This document shows, in pieces, positions 17,531-27,090 of a stretch of 64,000 bases of DNA. The notes under the pieces were generated by a model. That model searched no databases. It saw nothing but the letters and a program-made list of their open reading frames with translations, and had not been told where the DNA came from. How positions within the stretch are numbered: the stretch's first letter is position 1; every line of letters begins with the position of its first letter. This stretch comes from Marinobacter changyiensis. GTDB lineage: Bacteria > Pseudomonadota > Gammaproteobacteria > Pseudomonadales > Oleiphilaceae. Both the position numbers and the translations under genes were made by a program. Where the stretch lies: the NCBI RefSeq assembly GCF_009193265.1, contig NZ_VZZZ01000005.1, forward strand, positions 431,586-495,585, in the 5' to 3' direction.

Positions 17531-18810
17531 TCCTGACTGCACTGATTATACTGTTGGTCCTGCTAGTCCTGAGTGTGCCAGTAGCAGCCACACTGGTTGC
17601 ACTTGCGTTATTGCTTGCCGAGTTGTTTTCCCCTTTCCCTCTGATCAACGCCATGGGCGACGTGCTCTGGTCGGCATCCGACAGTTTTCTGCTGATTGCC
17701 ATTCCACTCTTTATTCTGCTGGGTGAGATACTGGTTCGTACCGGCATTGCCAAAGGCACCTACCGGTCTCTCGAAAGCTGGCTCTCCTGGCTGCCGGGCG
17801 GGTTGCTTCATGCCAACATCGGTACCGCCACCCTATTCTCGGCGACATCCGGTTCAAGTGTCGCCACGGCCGCCACCATCGGCACCGTGGCGATTCCCCA
17901 AGGCAAGGAAATGAAGTATGACCCCAAGCTGTTCACCGGCTCGATTGCGGCTGGCGGGACCCTCGGCATCATGATTCCGCCGTCGATCAACCTGATTGTG
18001 TATGGCTTCCTCACCGAGACCTCAATACCGCAACTGTTTGCTGCTGGCCTGATCCCCGGGCTGATGCTGGCAACCATGTTCATGTTGGGCACCGCGTTGA
18101 TCTGTATGTGGCGGCCCAGCCTGGGCGGACCCAGCATCAATCACAGCTGGAACGACCGGATTTCCGGCCTGCGCCACCTGGTACCGGTGCTGCTTTTGTT
18201 CGGGGTTGTCGTCGGATCTATCTATACCGGTCTTGCAACGCCTACCGAGGCCGCCTCCCTTGGTGTTCTGGGCGCGATGCTGATTGCCTTGTTCATGGGC
18301 AAGTTGTCGGTGAACGTCATTATTCAGGCCCTGGATGGCACGATGAAGACCACCGGCATGATCATGCTGATCATTATGGCGTCCTATTTTCTCAACTTCG
18401 TGCTGGCTTCCGCCGGCGTTACGCGGGAACTGACCGGTTTTCTCGAATCCGCTGGCATGGGCCCTTATTCCACCCTGATGCTGGCGATTCTGATTTACAT
18501 CGTGCTCGGTTTCTTCATTGAAACCCTCTCGTTGATGGTGATCACCATTCCGATCGTCGCCCCAATCATCATTGGTATGGGATTCGACCCGGTCTGGTTC
18601 GGCATTCTGCTGATCCTGCTGATCGAGATGGCACTGATCACACCGCCTGTCGGCCTGAACCTCTATGTTGTCCAGGGCGTACGCCAGGGCGGACCGTTCA
18701 GTGACGTAATGCTGGGGGCCCTGCCCTATGTGGTCATCATGCTGCTGATGGCCATCGTGCTGGTGATTTTCCCCTCGGTCGCTATGTATCTGCCGAATTT
18801 GCTGAGCTGA
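17527..18810 (+). CDS. TRAP transporter large permease (DctM type)
   Basis: A 427-residue membrane protein with about 12 hydrophobic segments and clear DctM family features: FSATSGSSVATAATIGTVAI, GGTLGIMIPPSINLIVYG and ALITPPVGLNLYVVQG. It forms the translocation pathway of the tripartite TRAP system with the preceding DctP and DctQ proteins, driven by an ion gradient. It overlaps dctQ by four bases and is followed 34 bp later by the DUF2848 gene, so it sits mid-operon. Confidence 0.92.
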   Translation: MILTALIILLVLLVLSVPVAATLVALALLLAELFSPFPLINAMGDVLWSASDSFLLIAIPLFILLGEILVRTGIAKGTYRSLESWLSWLPGGLLHANIGTATLFSATSGSSVATAATIGTVAIPQGKEMKYDPKLFTGSIAAGGTLGIMIPPSINLIVYGFLTETSIPQLFAAGLIPGLMLATMFMLGTALICMWRPSLGGPSINHSWNDRISGLRHLVPVLLLFGVVVGSIYTGLATPTEAASLGVLGAMLIALFMGKLSVNVIIQALDGTMKTTGMIMLIIMASYFLNFVLASAGVTRELTGFLESAGMGPYSTLMLAILIYIVLGFFIETLSLMVITIPIVAPIIIGMGFDPVWFGILLILLIEMALITPPVGLNLYVVQGVRQGGPFSDVMLGALPYVVIMLLMAIVLVIFPSVAMYLPNLLS

Positions 18811-18844
18811 CTGAACCCAATCATCTGAAAACCGGAGCTGAGCT

Positions 18845-19522
18845 ATGACCACATTCCATCTAGCGGATACCGATGACACTCTGGACGTTGAAGTCCGGGA
18901 GCTGATCATTGCCGGCTGGGCCGGGCGAGAGCAAGCCGGCATTGATGAGCACATTGCGGAACTCAAGGAAATCGGTGTCAAGCCGCCTTCAAGCACACCT
19001 CTGTTCTACCGTGTGGCCGCCAACCAGTTGACCACAGCACCGGATATCCAGGTACTCGGCGACGCGTCCAGTGGTGAAGCGGAAGTCGTATTGATCGGCA
19101 CGGCTCAAGGCACGCTCGTGGGCATCGGCTCTGATCATACTGATCGCGAAGCCGAAGCCTGGTCAGTGGCCCATTCCAAGCAGGTCTGTGCCAAGCCCGT
19201 CAGCAAAAAGGTCTGGCAGCTGGACAGTATAATCGAGCACTGGGATGATTTGCAGATGGCCTCCTACGCCACCATCGACGGTAACGAAGTACTCTATCAG
19301 GAAGGCCCGGTAACAGGCTTACTGCATCCCGCGGACCTGCTACGCCGTTTTGGCCTGGAGCAACCACAACTGGCACCGGGCCAAGCGATGCTGTGCGGAA
19401 CCTTGCCGGTGATCGGCGGCGTGCGCCCGGCCCAGGCCTTTCGCATGGTACTGAAAGACCCGATGACCGGACGTGAGCTGGAGCATCGATACCGCATCGA
19501 GAGTCTGCCGGTGGTCGCATGA
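18845..19522 (+). CDS. DUF2848 protein (fumarylacetoacetate hydrolase-like)
   Basis: This 225-residue soluble protein belongs to DUF2848, recognisable by HIAELKEIGVKPPSSTPLFYRV and by IGSDHTDREAEAW with the following HSKQVCAKP. The fold is thought to be related to fumarylacetoacetate hydrolases, which use a metal to cleave or isomerise C-C bonds, but no DUF2848 reaction is known to me. It overlaps the amidase gene by four bases, and in my experience of such clusters it travels with amidases and TRAP transporters. Function in the pathway is unassigned. Confidence 0.82.
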   Translation: MTTFHLADTDDTLDVEVRELIIAGWAGREQAGIDEHIAELKEIGVKPPSSTPLFYRVAANQLTTAPDIQVLGDASSGEAEVVLIGTAQGTLVGIGSDHTDREAEAWSVAHSKQVCAKPVSKKVWQLDSIIEHWDDLQMASYATIDGNEVLYQEGPVTGLLHPADLLRRFGLEQPQLAPGQAMLCGTLPVIGGVRPAQAFRMVLKDPMTGRELEHRYRIESLPVVA

Positions 19523-20889
19523 GCAGGGCCATCATGTCGGGACTCTCAAACGCTGAGGCTGTCGCTACAGCGACACTGGGTGAGCTGTTGACTGGCATGG
19601 AGGAAGGTGAATGGCGGTCGTCAGAATTGCTCGATGCCTGTGATTCAAACGCTCTCAGCAAAGACGACCCCCAGGCCCGGATATACACCAGGCGGTTCGA
19701 GAATACCGCCCGCGCCGAAGCTGAAGCGGCGGACCGATTGCGAGCCGGTGGTGTACCGGTGGGACACCTCGCGGGCATGCCTATTGCTCTGAAAGCATTG
19801 TTTGATGTCGCCGGCGAGGTCACCCATTCCGGCTCAAAAGGCTGGCAGCAGCCAGCAGAGCAAGACGCAACCATAGTGAGCCGTTTGCGGCGCGAGGGTG
19901 CCGTGATCACCGGGCACACCAATATGACCGAATTTGCTTACTCCGGTCTGGGTCTTAACCCTCACTACGGCACGCCGGATAACCCCCTGGCTCCCGGTCG
20001 GATTCCCGGTGGTTCCTCGTCCGGCGCCGCGGTGGCGGTGGCCCTTGGCATGGCGGCTGCCGCCATCGGTACTGACACCGGTGGGTCCGTTCGCATTCCA
20101 GCAGCATGTTGCGGCCTGGTGGGTTTCAAACCATCGCAGTATCGCGTGCCCCGAGAGGGCGCCTTCCCGCTTTCGGACAGTCTCGATTCCATCGGCCCGA
20201 TTGCCCGGAGTGTCGCCTGCTGCGCCCGACTGGATGCCGTGCTATCAGGCCAGGCCCCACGATCTCTGGCCCCAATCAGTCTGCGTGGCCTCCGCTTCGT
20301 GGTTCCCACGGACCACGTCCTCGACAGCATGGACAGCGCAGTAAGCGAAGCCTTCACACGCAGCTTGCGCCTGTTGCAAGAGGCCGGAGCGTCCATCATT
20401 GAGGCGCCCGCACCGGTGCTCGCCAGCTTGCCCGAACTCATGGAGGGCGGCGGTTTTACCGCAGCGGAGAGCTATTTCGTTCACCGGCAGTGGCTCGCAG
20501 ACCACGGGGAAGAATATGATCCGCGTGTACGCAGCCGCATTGAAAAGGGTGCCGCCCTGAGTGCCGCGGATTACCTGGAACTGTGCCGCCGACGGCAGGC
20601 TAAAAAGCGCCAGGCGGACGAATGGCTGCAGGCATTTGATGGCCTGCTCGCCCCCACTATTCCGGTGGTTCCTCCCCGCATGGAGGAGGTAGCGAAGGAC
20701 GGTGACTACGCACGCCTTAACCTGCTGATCCTGCGCAACCCCATGGTGGCCAACCTGCTTGACCTCTGCGCCATTACACTCCCGAACCACCAACCGGGAG
20801 CACTTCCGAGCGGTCTTATGCTGGTCGGGCGCAACGGGGCAGACGCCGATTTGCTGCGTCAGGCACAGGCTATCGAAGCCCTTTTGTGA
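19519..20889 (+). CDS. Amidase-signature family hydrolase (AtzE/GatA-like)
   Basis: A 456-residue amidase-signature enzyme with the Ser-cisSer-Lys triad visible. Lys is K92 (GMPIALKALFD), the cis-Ser lies in GGSSSG (164-169), and the nucleophile is S190 in GTDTGGSVRIPA. It would hydrolyse a carboxamide, ureido or N-acyl bond. Its start overlaps the DUF2848 stop by four bases, and OYE plus PxpABC genes follow, placing it inside a catabolic operon. The first Met (MSRAIMSG) keeps the coupling; Met6 is possible. Not a GatCAB subunit, since gatB and gatC are absent. Confidence 0.9.
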   Translation: MSRAIMSGLSNAEAVATATLGELLTGMEEGEWRSSELLDACDSNALSKDDPQARIYTRRFENTARAEAEAADRLRAGGVPVGHLAGMPIALKALFDVAGEVTHSGSKGWQQPAEQDATIVSRLRREGAVITGHTNMTEFAYSGLGLNPHYGTPDNPLAPGRIPGGSSSGAAVAVALGMAAAAIGTDTGGSVRIPAACCGLVGFKPSQYRVPREGAFPLSDSLDSIGPIARSVACCARLDAVLSGQAPRSLAPISLRGLRFVVPTDHVLDSMDSAVSEAFTRSLRLLQEAGASIIEAPAPVLASLPELMEGGGFTAAESYFVHRQWLADHGEEYDPRVRSRIEKGAALSAADYLELCRRRQAKKRQADEWLQAFDGLLAPTIPVVPPRMEEVAKDGDYARLNLLILRNPMVANLLDLCAITLPNHQPGALPSGLMLVGRNGADADLLRQAQAIEALL

Positions 20890-20945
20890 ACCGGAAATTG
20901 GCCATCGGCTGAACCTGCCGCTGATATAAAGAGGAACCTCTGAAC

Positions 20946-22103
20946 ATGTCTGACAATAAACCGGATAGCGTCACCGACTCCCGCTCTGGCGGCGAGAACG
21001 CTCGTCGAATCCTCAGGCGTGACCCTAACCCTCACCTGTTCCGGCCAATCAGATTCCGCTCCGTGGAGGCTCGCAACAAAATCATGTTGTCCCCGATGTG
21101 TCAGTATTCCGGGCAGGACGGGCTCTCCAATGACTGGCACTTCGTCCATCTGGGCGCCCGGGCTGCGGGTGGCGCCGGGTGGGTGTTCACCGAAGCGGTA
21201 CACATCGAGCCCAGGGGCCGGATCACCCCGCACTGCCTGGGCCTTTGGAATAACGAGCAACGAGACCGGCTTGCCCGCATTGCCGAATTTGTCGCAGCTC
21301 AGGGGGCCGTGCCCGGCATTCAGCTCGGTCACGCTGGCCGTAAAGCCTCTGTTGGTCGCCCCTGGGAAGGCTCACGCCCACTGCAGGTCAACGAAGGCGG
21401 CTGGAACAACCTGATATCCGCCTCTGCCCTGCCCTATGCCAGCCAGTGGCACGTACCGGAAGCTATGTCGACAGGTCAGATCGCTGAATCTCAGGCGGCC
21501 CTGAAAGCCAGCACCCGCAGGGCACGGGAAGCCGGTTTCAAAGCACTGGAATTGCACGGGGCCCACGGCTACCTGATCCACCAGTTTCTGTCACCGTTGA
21601 GCAACCTGCGTGAAGACGCTTACGGTGGTATATTTGAGAATCGGATCCGCTTCTTGCTGGAATCCATTGCGGTGGTCCGTGAAGAGTGGCCGGATGACTT
21701 GCCGCTGTTCCTGCGATTGTCCTGTACCGATTGGGTCGACGGTGGCTGGAGCCTGGAAGACACCGTGCAGCTCGCGATTCTATTGAAATCACAGGGCGAT
21801 GTGGACCTGATTGACTGCTCATCCGGGGGCAACGACCCCAGGCAGCAGATCCCGATTCACCCGGGCTATCAGATCCCCCTGGCACAGGAAGTACGCGCTA
21901 AAGCTGAAATCGCCACCGGAGCGGTCGGCCTGATTCACAGTCCGGACCTGGCAGAAGCGGTTATCGCCAACGGTCAGGCCGATCTGGTGATTCTCGGGCG
22001 GGCTTTACTCTCTGATCCGGCCTGGCCGCTCAGGGCAGCTGCCAGCCTCAAAGCCGAAAACGCAGAGTGGCCCAAACAGTACGAGCGTTCGAACATTTTT
22101 TAA
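20946..22103 (+). CDS. Old yellow enzyme-family NADH:flavin oxidoreductase (YqjM-like)
   Basis: This 385-residue FMN TIM-barrel protein belongs to the YqjM/NamA class of old yellow enzymes. MLSPMCQYSG holds the class-specific cysteine (C52), QLGHAGRKAS and HGAHGYLIHQFLSPLSN the substrate-binding His residues, and ILGRALLSDPAWPLRAA the phosphate-binding end. Such enzymes reduce C=C bonds conjugated to carbonyls using NAD(P)H. The first 25 residues are polar and poorly conserved. Presence inside the amidase/oxoprolinase operon suggests an unsaturated or ring intermediate; the substrate is not known. Confidence 0.9.
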   Translation: MSDNKPDSVTDSRSGGENARRILRRDPNPHLFRPIRFRSVEARNKIMLSPMCQYSGQDGLSNDWHFVHLGARAAGGAGWVFTEAVHIEPRGRITPHCLGLWNNEQRDRLARIAEFVAAQGAVPGIQLGHAGRKASVGRPWEGSRPLQVNEGGWNNLISASALPYASQWHVPEAMSTGQIAESQAALKASTRRAREAGFKALELHGAHGYLIHQFLSPLSNLREDAYGGIFENRIRFLLESIAVVREEWPDDLPLFLRLSCTDWVDGGWSLEDTVQLAILLKSQGDVDLIDCSSGGNDPRQQIPIHPGYQIPLAQEVRAKAEIATGAVGLIHSPDLAEAVIANGQADLVILGRALLSDPAWPLRAAASLKAENAEWPKQYERSNIF

Positions 22104-22145
22104 GTAATCCCGCGTCATTCATGCCGCGAAGAAGAGGGGACAACC

Positions 22146-22901
22146 ATGAAACCTATAAAACTGAATGCAGACATGGGCGAAAGCTTCGGTCCCTGGGTAA
22201 TGGGGCTTGACCACGAGGTGATGCCTTTTGTGGACCTCGCCAATATCGCCTGCGGATTCCACGCTTCCGATCCCGATGTGATGCGCCGGACCGTTCAGAT
22301 GGCGAAGCAGCATTCGGTCAGCATTGGCGCCCACCCCGCCTACCCCGACCTGGTCGGGTTTGGGCGACGCTCAATGGCCTGCTCGCCCGGGGAAATCGAA
22401 ACCCTGGTGCTCTATCAACTGGGCGCATTGGCGGGCATCTGCCGGGCCGAGGGCATCGAGGTGTGCTACGTAAAGCCCCATGGCGCACTCTATAACGACA
22501 TGGCCAAAAATCCCGAGATATTCAACGCCGTCGCCCGGGCCGTCCTGGCATTCGATCCGGCTTTACCACTGATGACCCTGGCAACCCGGGATACCACGCC
22601 GATCCGCCAGCTGGCCGATGAGCAGGGTATTGCACTCTGGTTCGAAGCCTTCGCTGACCGCGCCTACGATGCTGAAGGCCACCTGGTGTCCCGGTCCAAA
22701 GCGGGGGCCGTTCATCACGCGCCGGAAACCATCCTCGAGCAGGCAAAACGGATTGCCACAGGGCAGCCCCTGACAGCGAGTGACGGCAGCGACCTGGTGC
22801 TGGACGCTGACACCCTCTGCGTTCATGGCGACAATGAGGAATCAATCGCTGCCGTGCGTGCCATCCGCGAGATGCTGAACGCACTCAAAGAGAGCTCATG
22901 A
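22146..22901 (+). CDS. pxpA: 5-oxoprolinase subunit PxpA (LamB/YcsF family)
   Basis: This 251-residue protein starts with the PxpA signature [15 protein letters not shown] and continues with [32 protein letters not shown] and [11 protein letters not shown], which define the LamB/YcsF barrel. With PxpB and PxpC it makes up the bacterial ATP-dependent 5-oxoprolinase, opening 5-oxo-L-proline (pyroglutamate) to L-glutamate. It overlaps pxpB by four bases. Length matches E. coli YbgL. It is the last enzymatic step of the cluster. Confidence 0.93.
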   Translation: MKPIKLNADMGESFGPWVMGLDHEVMPFVDLANIACGFHASDPDVMRRTVQMAKQHSVSIGAHPAYPDLVGFGRRSMACSPGEIETLVLYQLGALAGICRAEGIEVCYVKPHGALYNDMAKNPEIFNAVARAVLAFDPALPLMTLATRDTTPIRQLADEQGIALWFEAFADRAYDAEGHLVSRSKAGAVHHAPETILEQAKRIATGQPLTASDGSDLVLDADTLCVHGDNEESIAAVRAIREMLNALKESS

Positions 22902-23623
22902 ACGGTATGGCTAACCCGACCCTGGAGCGTGCTGGACTCGATGGCTGGATGGTCAGGCTGTTCGATACCATTGAGGAGCAGAATCTGTTGTGGCTGACGG
23001 CTCTGAGCCACGAGTGCGAGGTGGCTTTCGGAGCCGCTCTGGTGGATGTAGTGCCCTCCTATACCACCTTGCTGGTGATCTTCGATCCGCTGCAACTGAC
23101 ACCCTGCGACGTGCGGATACAACTGGTCAACATTCTGGCAAGACTCGAACCGGACGAAGCCGGTGCAGAGGGTGAGCTTCACGAACTGCCGACCTGGTAT
23201 GACGCAAGCGTCGGACCCGATCTGCAACGGGTCGCGGAGCTCTCCGGCATGACGACCGAATCGGTCATTGAAACCCATTCCCGGCAGCAGTACCGGGTTT
23301 TCGCCCTCGGCTTTTCTCCTGGCTTCGCTTTTATGGGGCTACTTGACGAATCCCTCAAATGCCCGCGCCTGGCTACCCCTCGCGCCAAAGTGCCCACGGG
23401 CAGTGTCGCCATTGCTGGCCGCCAGACCGCCGCGTACCCGGCGGTAACACCCGGCGGCTGGAATCTGATCGGCCGAACCACCGCCCGGTTGTTCGACCGC
23501 AACCGGGAAGGCTTCAGTTTGCTCAAGGTAGGTGACCGGGTAAGGTTTGTCGGCGTGAGTCGCACCACCTTCGAGAAACAAGGCGGGGATGTGACCCCGG
23601 TGAAAGATAAGGTAGCCCCATGA
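22898..23623 (+). CDS. pxpB: 5-oxoprolinase subunit PxpB (KipI family)
   Basis: This 241-residue protein matches the carboxyltransferase/KipI domain: [57 protein letters not shown] and [10 protein letters not shown] are all diagnostic. It pairs with PxpC to form the ATP-using part of 5-oxoprolinase. Its start overlaps pxpA and its stop overlaps pxpC, both as ATGA, so the three subunits are translationally coupled. Confidence 0.93.
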   Translation: MNGMANPTLERAGLDGWMVRLFDTIEEQNLLWLTALSHECEVAFGAALVDVVPSYTTLLVIFDPLQLTPCDVRIQLVNILARLEPDEAGAEGELHELPTWYDASVGPDLQRVAELSGMTTESVIETHSRQQYRVFALGFSPGFAFMGLLDESLKCPRLATPRAKVPTGSVAIAGRQTAAYPAVTPGGWNLIGRTTARLFDRNREGFSLLKVGDRVRFVGVSRTTFEKQGGDVTPVKDKVAP

Positions 23624-24558
23624 ACGCCCGCAGCGCTATCGGATTTCGCGTCGAACGGGCCGGGCCGCTGGCATTGCTGCAAGATGCAGGGCGCTTCGGT
23701 GTTCGCCATCTGGGCGTGACACAGGGTGGCCCGGCCGACCTTCATGGTTGGGCGTGGGCCAATTATCTGGCGGGCAATGCCTGGGGCACACCGGCCCTGG
23801 AAATCACTTTTGGCGGGCTTGAACTGGTGGCCGGGCAAGGGTTGACGGTTGCCATTGCCGGCGCGGACCTGGCGGCAAAACATAATGGCAAGCCCCTGTC
23901 CCTGTGGCGCACGATCAATCTCAAAAAAGGTGACCAGCTGACGTTCGGCACTCCCGCCAATGGGCTGCGCGCCTACCTCGCCGTGGCCGGGGGCTTTGCT
24001 GCAGAGGCGGTACTGGGAAGCGTATCCTGCGTTATGCGTGAGCAGCTGGGCGGTTTCGATGGACAGGGCAACCGCCTGGCTGACGGGGATGAATTGACCA
24101 TTACAGGCCCCGGGTCAGATAATCCTGAACGGGAAGCTCCCGCCAGTGAGCGACCCGACTATTCAGCTCCGGTGACCCTGAACCTGCTGACCGGCGCCCA
24201 GATTGCCGCCTTCACCGGAAAAAGCATCTTCGATGCCTTTAACGCTGAGTGGCGGGTGGATAACCGGGCGGATCGCATGGGTGTCCGCCTTACTGGACCC
24301 AAGTTGCGCTGCACTATCGAGTCACTGATATCGGAAGGCATTTCCCTGGGCGCCATTCAGGTACCTCCGGACGGCCAACCCATCGCACTTCTGAACGACC
24401 GGCAAACCATTGGTGGCTACCCCAGACTGGGTAACCTCACCCCGTTGGCAGCTTCCAGACTCGCCCAATGCCAGCCTGGCCAGGTCGTGAGATTCAGGGC
24501 TGTCAGTATAGAGCGAGCCTTACCCGAATACCGGAGCTTCAGGTCGATGTTTGATTGA
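23620..24558 (+). CDS. pxpC: 5-oxoprolinase subunit PxpC (KipA, biotin-dependent carboxyltransferase-like)
   Basis: This 312-residue protein has the KipA/PxpC pattern: AGPLALLQDAGRFGVRHLGV and TQGGPADLHGWAWANYLAGN at the start, WRVDNRADRMGVRLTGP in the middle and GAIQVPPDGQPIALLNDRQT near the end. It completes the PxpABC complex. It is the last gene of the run from the DUF1445 gene; the opposite-strand chemoreceptor converges 43 bp downstream, with no obvious terminator hairpin in between. Confidence 0.93.
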   Translation: MNARSAIGFRVERAGPLALLQDAGRFGVRHLGVTQGGPADLHGWAWANYLAGNAWGTPALEITFGGLELVAGQGLTVAIAGADLAAKHNGKPLSLWRTINLKKGDQLTFGTPANGLRAYLAVAGGFAAEAVLGSVSCVMREQLGGFDGQGNRLADGDELTITGPGSDNPEREAPASERPDYSAPVTLNLLTGAQIAAFTGKSIFDAFNAEWRVDNRADRMGVRLTGPKLRCTIESLISEGISLGAIQVPPDGQPIALLNDRQTIGGYPRLGNLTPLAASRLAQCQPGQVVRFRAVSIERALPEYRSFRSMFD

Positions 24559-24601
24559 AACAAATCACTGACCTGCAGCCTCCGTGTTGCGGACCGGCCC
24601 A

Positions 24602-26614
24602 TCAGCTCCCAATCTTGAACTCATGAGCCAGGTCCTGCAGCTGCCGGGCAAGCCGGGCCTGCTCATCAGTCACGGTGCGAATTTCGTGGGAGCCGGCCAG
24701 GGTTAGAGTCGCGGACTCGCTGACCGATTCCATGCTTTGGGTTAACTCCCGGGTGACGGCGACCTGCTGTTCGGCTGCGGTGGCAATTTGCGCTGCCATG
24801 TCCGAAATCCCGTTCACTTCGGTGAAAATCTCGGCAAAGGTACTTTCAAGGTCGGATGCCCGTTGGCTGGTATCATCCGCCAGGGTGTAACTGGCGGTGA
24901 TGGACCGGCTGGCACTGCTGGTCATTTCCCGGAAGCTATTGATGATACTTTCGATGTCGGTGGTGGATTTGTGGGTCTGCTGCGCCAAGGTACGCACCTC
25001 GTCCGCCACCACCGCAAAACCACGGCCATGCTCACCAGCCCGGGCTGCTTCAATGGCTGCGTTAAGCGCCAAAAGATTGGTCTGATCAGCGACCTGACGA
25101 ATGACTTCGATCACCTCGCTGATGGAGCCACTGCGCTGCTCCAGTTCGGCAATAACCGTATTCACTTCCTGAACCGACTGCGCCAGATTCCGGATACTCT
25201 TGATACTGGCATGCAGGACCATCTCACCTGCGCGGCTGCGCTCGATGGCGGTGTTGGCTGCATCGGCAACCTGCTGGGTGTTACGGGAAATGTCTTCGGA
25301 GGTGGTCGACATCTCCAACGTCGCTGCCGCCACCTGTTCAATCTGTCCCTGCTGGGCTTGAATTTGGGCACCGTTCTGGCTCGCTGTAGCGCTGGTCTGC
25401 TCAGTGGCGGTTGCCAGCTGCACGCTGGCACTGTCGATGTGCTTGAGCGCCTCCCCAAAGCGTCGGTATAACTCATTGATCGCGGAACTGATGGTACCGA
25501 TCTCATCCCTGGAGGTAACAGGAATGCTTTCGGTAAGGTCTTTGTGCTCCATCGCACGGCGAACGCCGCCCAGCAGATTGCCAACTTGATGATTAATTGA
25601 CCGGATTATCAGAAACATCAGTACCAGTGCGGTTAACACCGACACCAGGCCGATGCCGGCGTGGGTCATCAGATCGGTTCTCGCCACTCCGACCGCATCG
25701 TTCGCCAGCCCGGAAACCCGGGCCAACATGGCGGTACGAACCCCATTCAGGGCTTCAATGCGACTGGTCGCTGCCTCGAACCAGGTATCTGCTTCCAGGT
25801 CGTAAAGTCCGGAGGGACTTTTGAACAGAGTTTCTCTCTGGGCCTGAAGCGCCTTGTTAAGGTCACTGATCAGGAAGTCTTCGATGTTCTGGCGCAGAGG
25901 GGAATCCTGGGGCTGCATCGCCAGGGCGGAATCAAAAAATGCCACCTGCTGTCCGTACAGCCGGGCAATCCCCTCGGCGGCTGGCACATCGAAACTTCCC
26001 CGCCTGATCAAACTGGCAGCGGCAGCCCGCTCCAGCCTGGCTTTTTCAGCAGCCTCTGCAAGTGCAAAATAGGCATTGACCTGACGGGTCAACTCGGCAT
26101 CGGTTGAGCGGCGAATGATCAAAGGAATCCGGTTGATCAGCCCGAGAATAGTGCCGGTGTATTGCTCGGTGGACTCAGCAACATTCATGCTGCGGGAAAG
26201 TACCGCCTCACGAAGTGCCGTCAGACCCTCAATCTCATCGGAAAACGCTTCGACATTCAGACGGATTTCAGCGTCCAGATAAACATTGTCGATCAGCCCG
26301 GCAATGCGCTGCCTGTACTTCTCGATGCGAGCGTCTGTGTCTGCGTGCTGGCCAGTCAACTCCCGGGCTGCGTCCTCCGGAGCATAGCGACTTGCGAAGA
26401 ATACGGCCGAGCGGTCGCGTTCTTTCTGCAAAGCCTCAACCAGGGGGTCGCCCACGTCCGCAAGTGCAACCATCAGTTGCAGTTCGCGCATGTGTGTCAG
26501 ATCGCGATAGTTCTTGGAAAAACTATCGAAAGCAAAATAGATAACGACCGCAAGTGCAGGCAAGACAAGTGCGAGGAGTTTTCCACGCATGGAAAAATTA
26601 TTGATTAGATTCAT
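24602..26614 (-). CDS. Methyl-accepting chemotaxis protein with NIT (nitrate/nitrite-sensing type) domain
   Basis: A 670-residue transmembrane chemoreceptor. TM1 is residues 12-28; the periplasmic region (about 30-310) is a NIT-type helical sensor with the [20 protein letters not shown] signature; TM2 lies near 315-338; a HAMP domain follows; and the cytoplasmic hairpin tip reads [20 protein letters not shown] then [16 protein letters not shown]. It would relay ligand binding to CheA/CheW. NIT domains bind nitrate or nitrite in characterised cases; the ligand here is unproven. It converges on pxpC but is transcribed separately. Confidence 0.92.
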   Translation of the reverse strand: MNLINNFSMRGKLLALVLPALAVVIYFAFDSFSKNYRDLTHMRELQLMVALADVGDPLVEALQKERDRSAVFFASRYAPEDAARELTGQHADTDARIEKYRQRIAGLIDNVYLDAEIRLNVEAFSDEIEGLTALREAVLSRSMNVAESTEQYTGTILGLINRIPLIIRRSTDAELTRQVNAYFALAEAAEKARLERAAAASLIRRGSFDVPAAEGIARLYGQQVAFFDSALAMQPQDSPLRQNIEDFLISDLNKALQAQRETLFKSPSGLYDLEADTWFEAATSRIEALNGVRTAMLARVSGLANDAVGVARTDLMTHAGIGLVSVLTALVLMFLIIRSINHQVGNLLGGVRRAMEHKDLTESIPVTSRDEIGTISSAINELYRRFGEALKHIDSASVQLATATEQTSATASQNGAQIQAQQGQIEQVAAATLEMSTTSEDISRNTQQVADAANTAIERSRAGEMVLHASIKSIRNLAQSVQEVNTVIAELEQRSGSISEVIEVIRQVADQTNLLALNAAIEAARAGEHGRGFAVVADEVRTLAQQTHKSTTDIESIINSFREMTSSASRSITASYTLADDTSQRASDLESTFAEIFTEVNGISDMAAQIATAAEQQVAVTRELTQSMESVSESATLTLAGSHEIRTVTDEQARLARQLQDLAHEFKIGS

Positions 26615-27051
26615 GGGTATGAGTCACGCCGATAATTATTATTAGAATTTTCAAGACATGCCGGCCACAGCCAGAGTGTCATTTAACATGACATGCAATT
26701 AATGAACCGATTAGAATTTAACTTAAAATTCAATTAATTAGCATAAAACAAGAGAAAGGAAACCTGATCGGTGTCCGGAATTCGGGACTCCGCCACACAA
26801 TGTTCCGGGCATATCCGGATAAAACCGCTCTCCGGGTCACCCCAGGCCCTATCGAAAAAAATCCTGACTTCAGGACATCTGTCCGGTTTACCGGACAAGC
26901 CGCTGCACAATTCCGCTTCACCAAAGAATCTGCACAAAACCACGGCACCGAACCTTTTTTGGCCTTGTTCTGCGTATCCTGAATCAAAAACGACGGGCAG
27001 AGGACTGTTTCAGGAGGCATGCGTTAAAATCTGGCAGCAAGCCGAGCGGTT
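26615..27051. other. Non-coding 437-bp stretch upstream of the chemoreceptor
   Basis: No gene is convincing here. The first ~145 bp, next to the chemoreceptor start, are AT-rich and must contain its promoter. The rest contains scattered TCCGG elements, including the dyad GTCCGGTTTACCGGAC, and short open frames on both strands without ribosome sites or family features. It may be a decayed gene or regulatory DNA. Confidence 0.4.
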
Positions 27052-27078
27052 TGGCAGGGCCGCTCTGCGGCCCTGCCA
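27052..27078 (-). terminator. Terminator-like hairpin after the lipoprotein gene
   Basis: TGGCAGGGCCGC (27052-27063) and GCGGCCCTGCCA (27067-27078) form a perfect 12-bp GC-rich stem with a 3-base loop. It lies 12 bp beyond the lipoprotein stop codon. There is no strong U-tract, but the stem is very stable. Confidence 0.65.
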
Positions 27079-27090
27079 CTCAAGCGCTTA

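Noticed and set aside
18022..18996. 324-codon minus-strand frame antisense to dctM and DUF2848
   Set aside because: Crosses two real genes with His/Asp/Gln-rich translation and no domain.
19519..20889. GatA subunit of the tRNA amidotransferase
   Set aside because: No gatB or gatC nearby; the setting is a catabolic operon.
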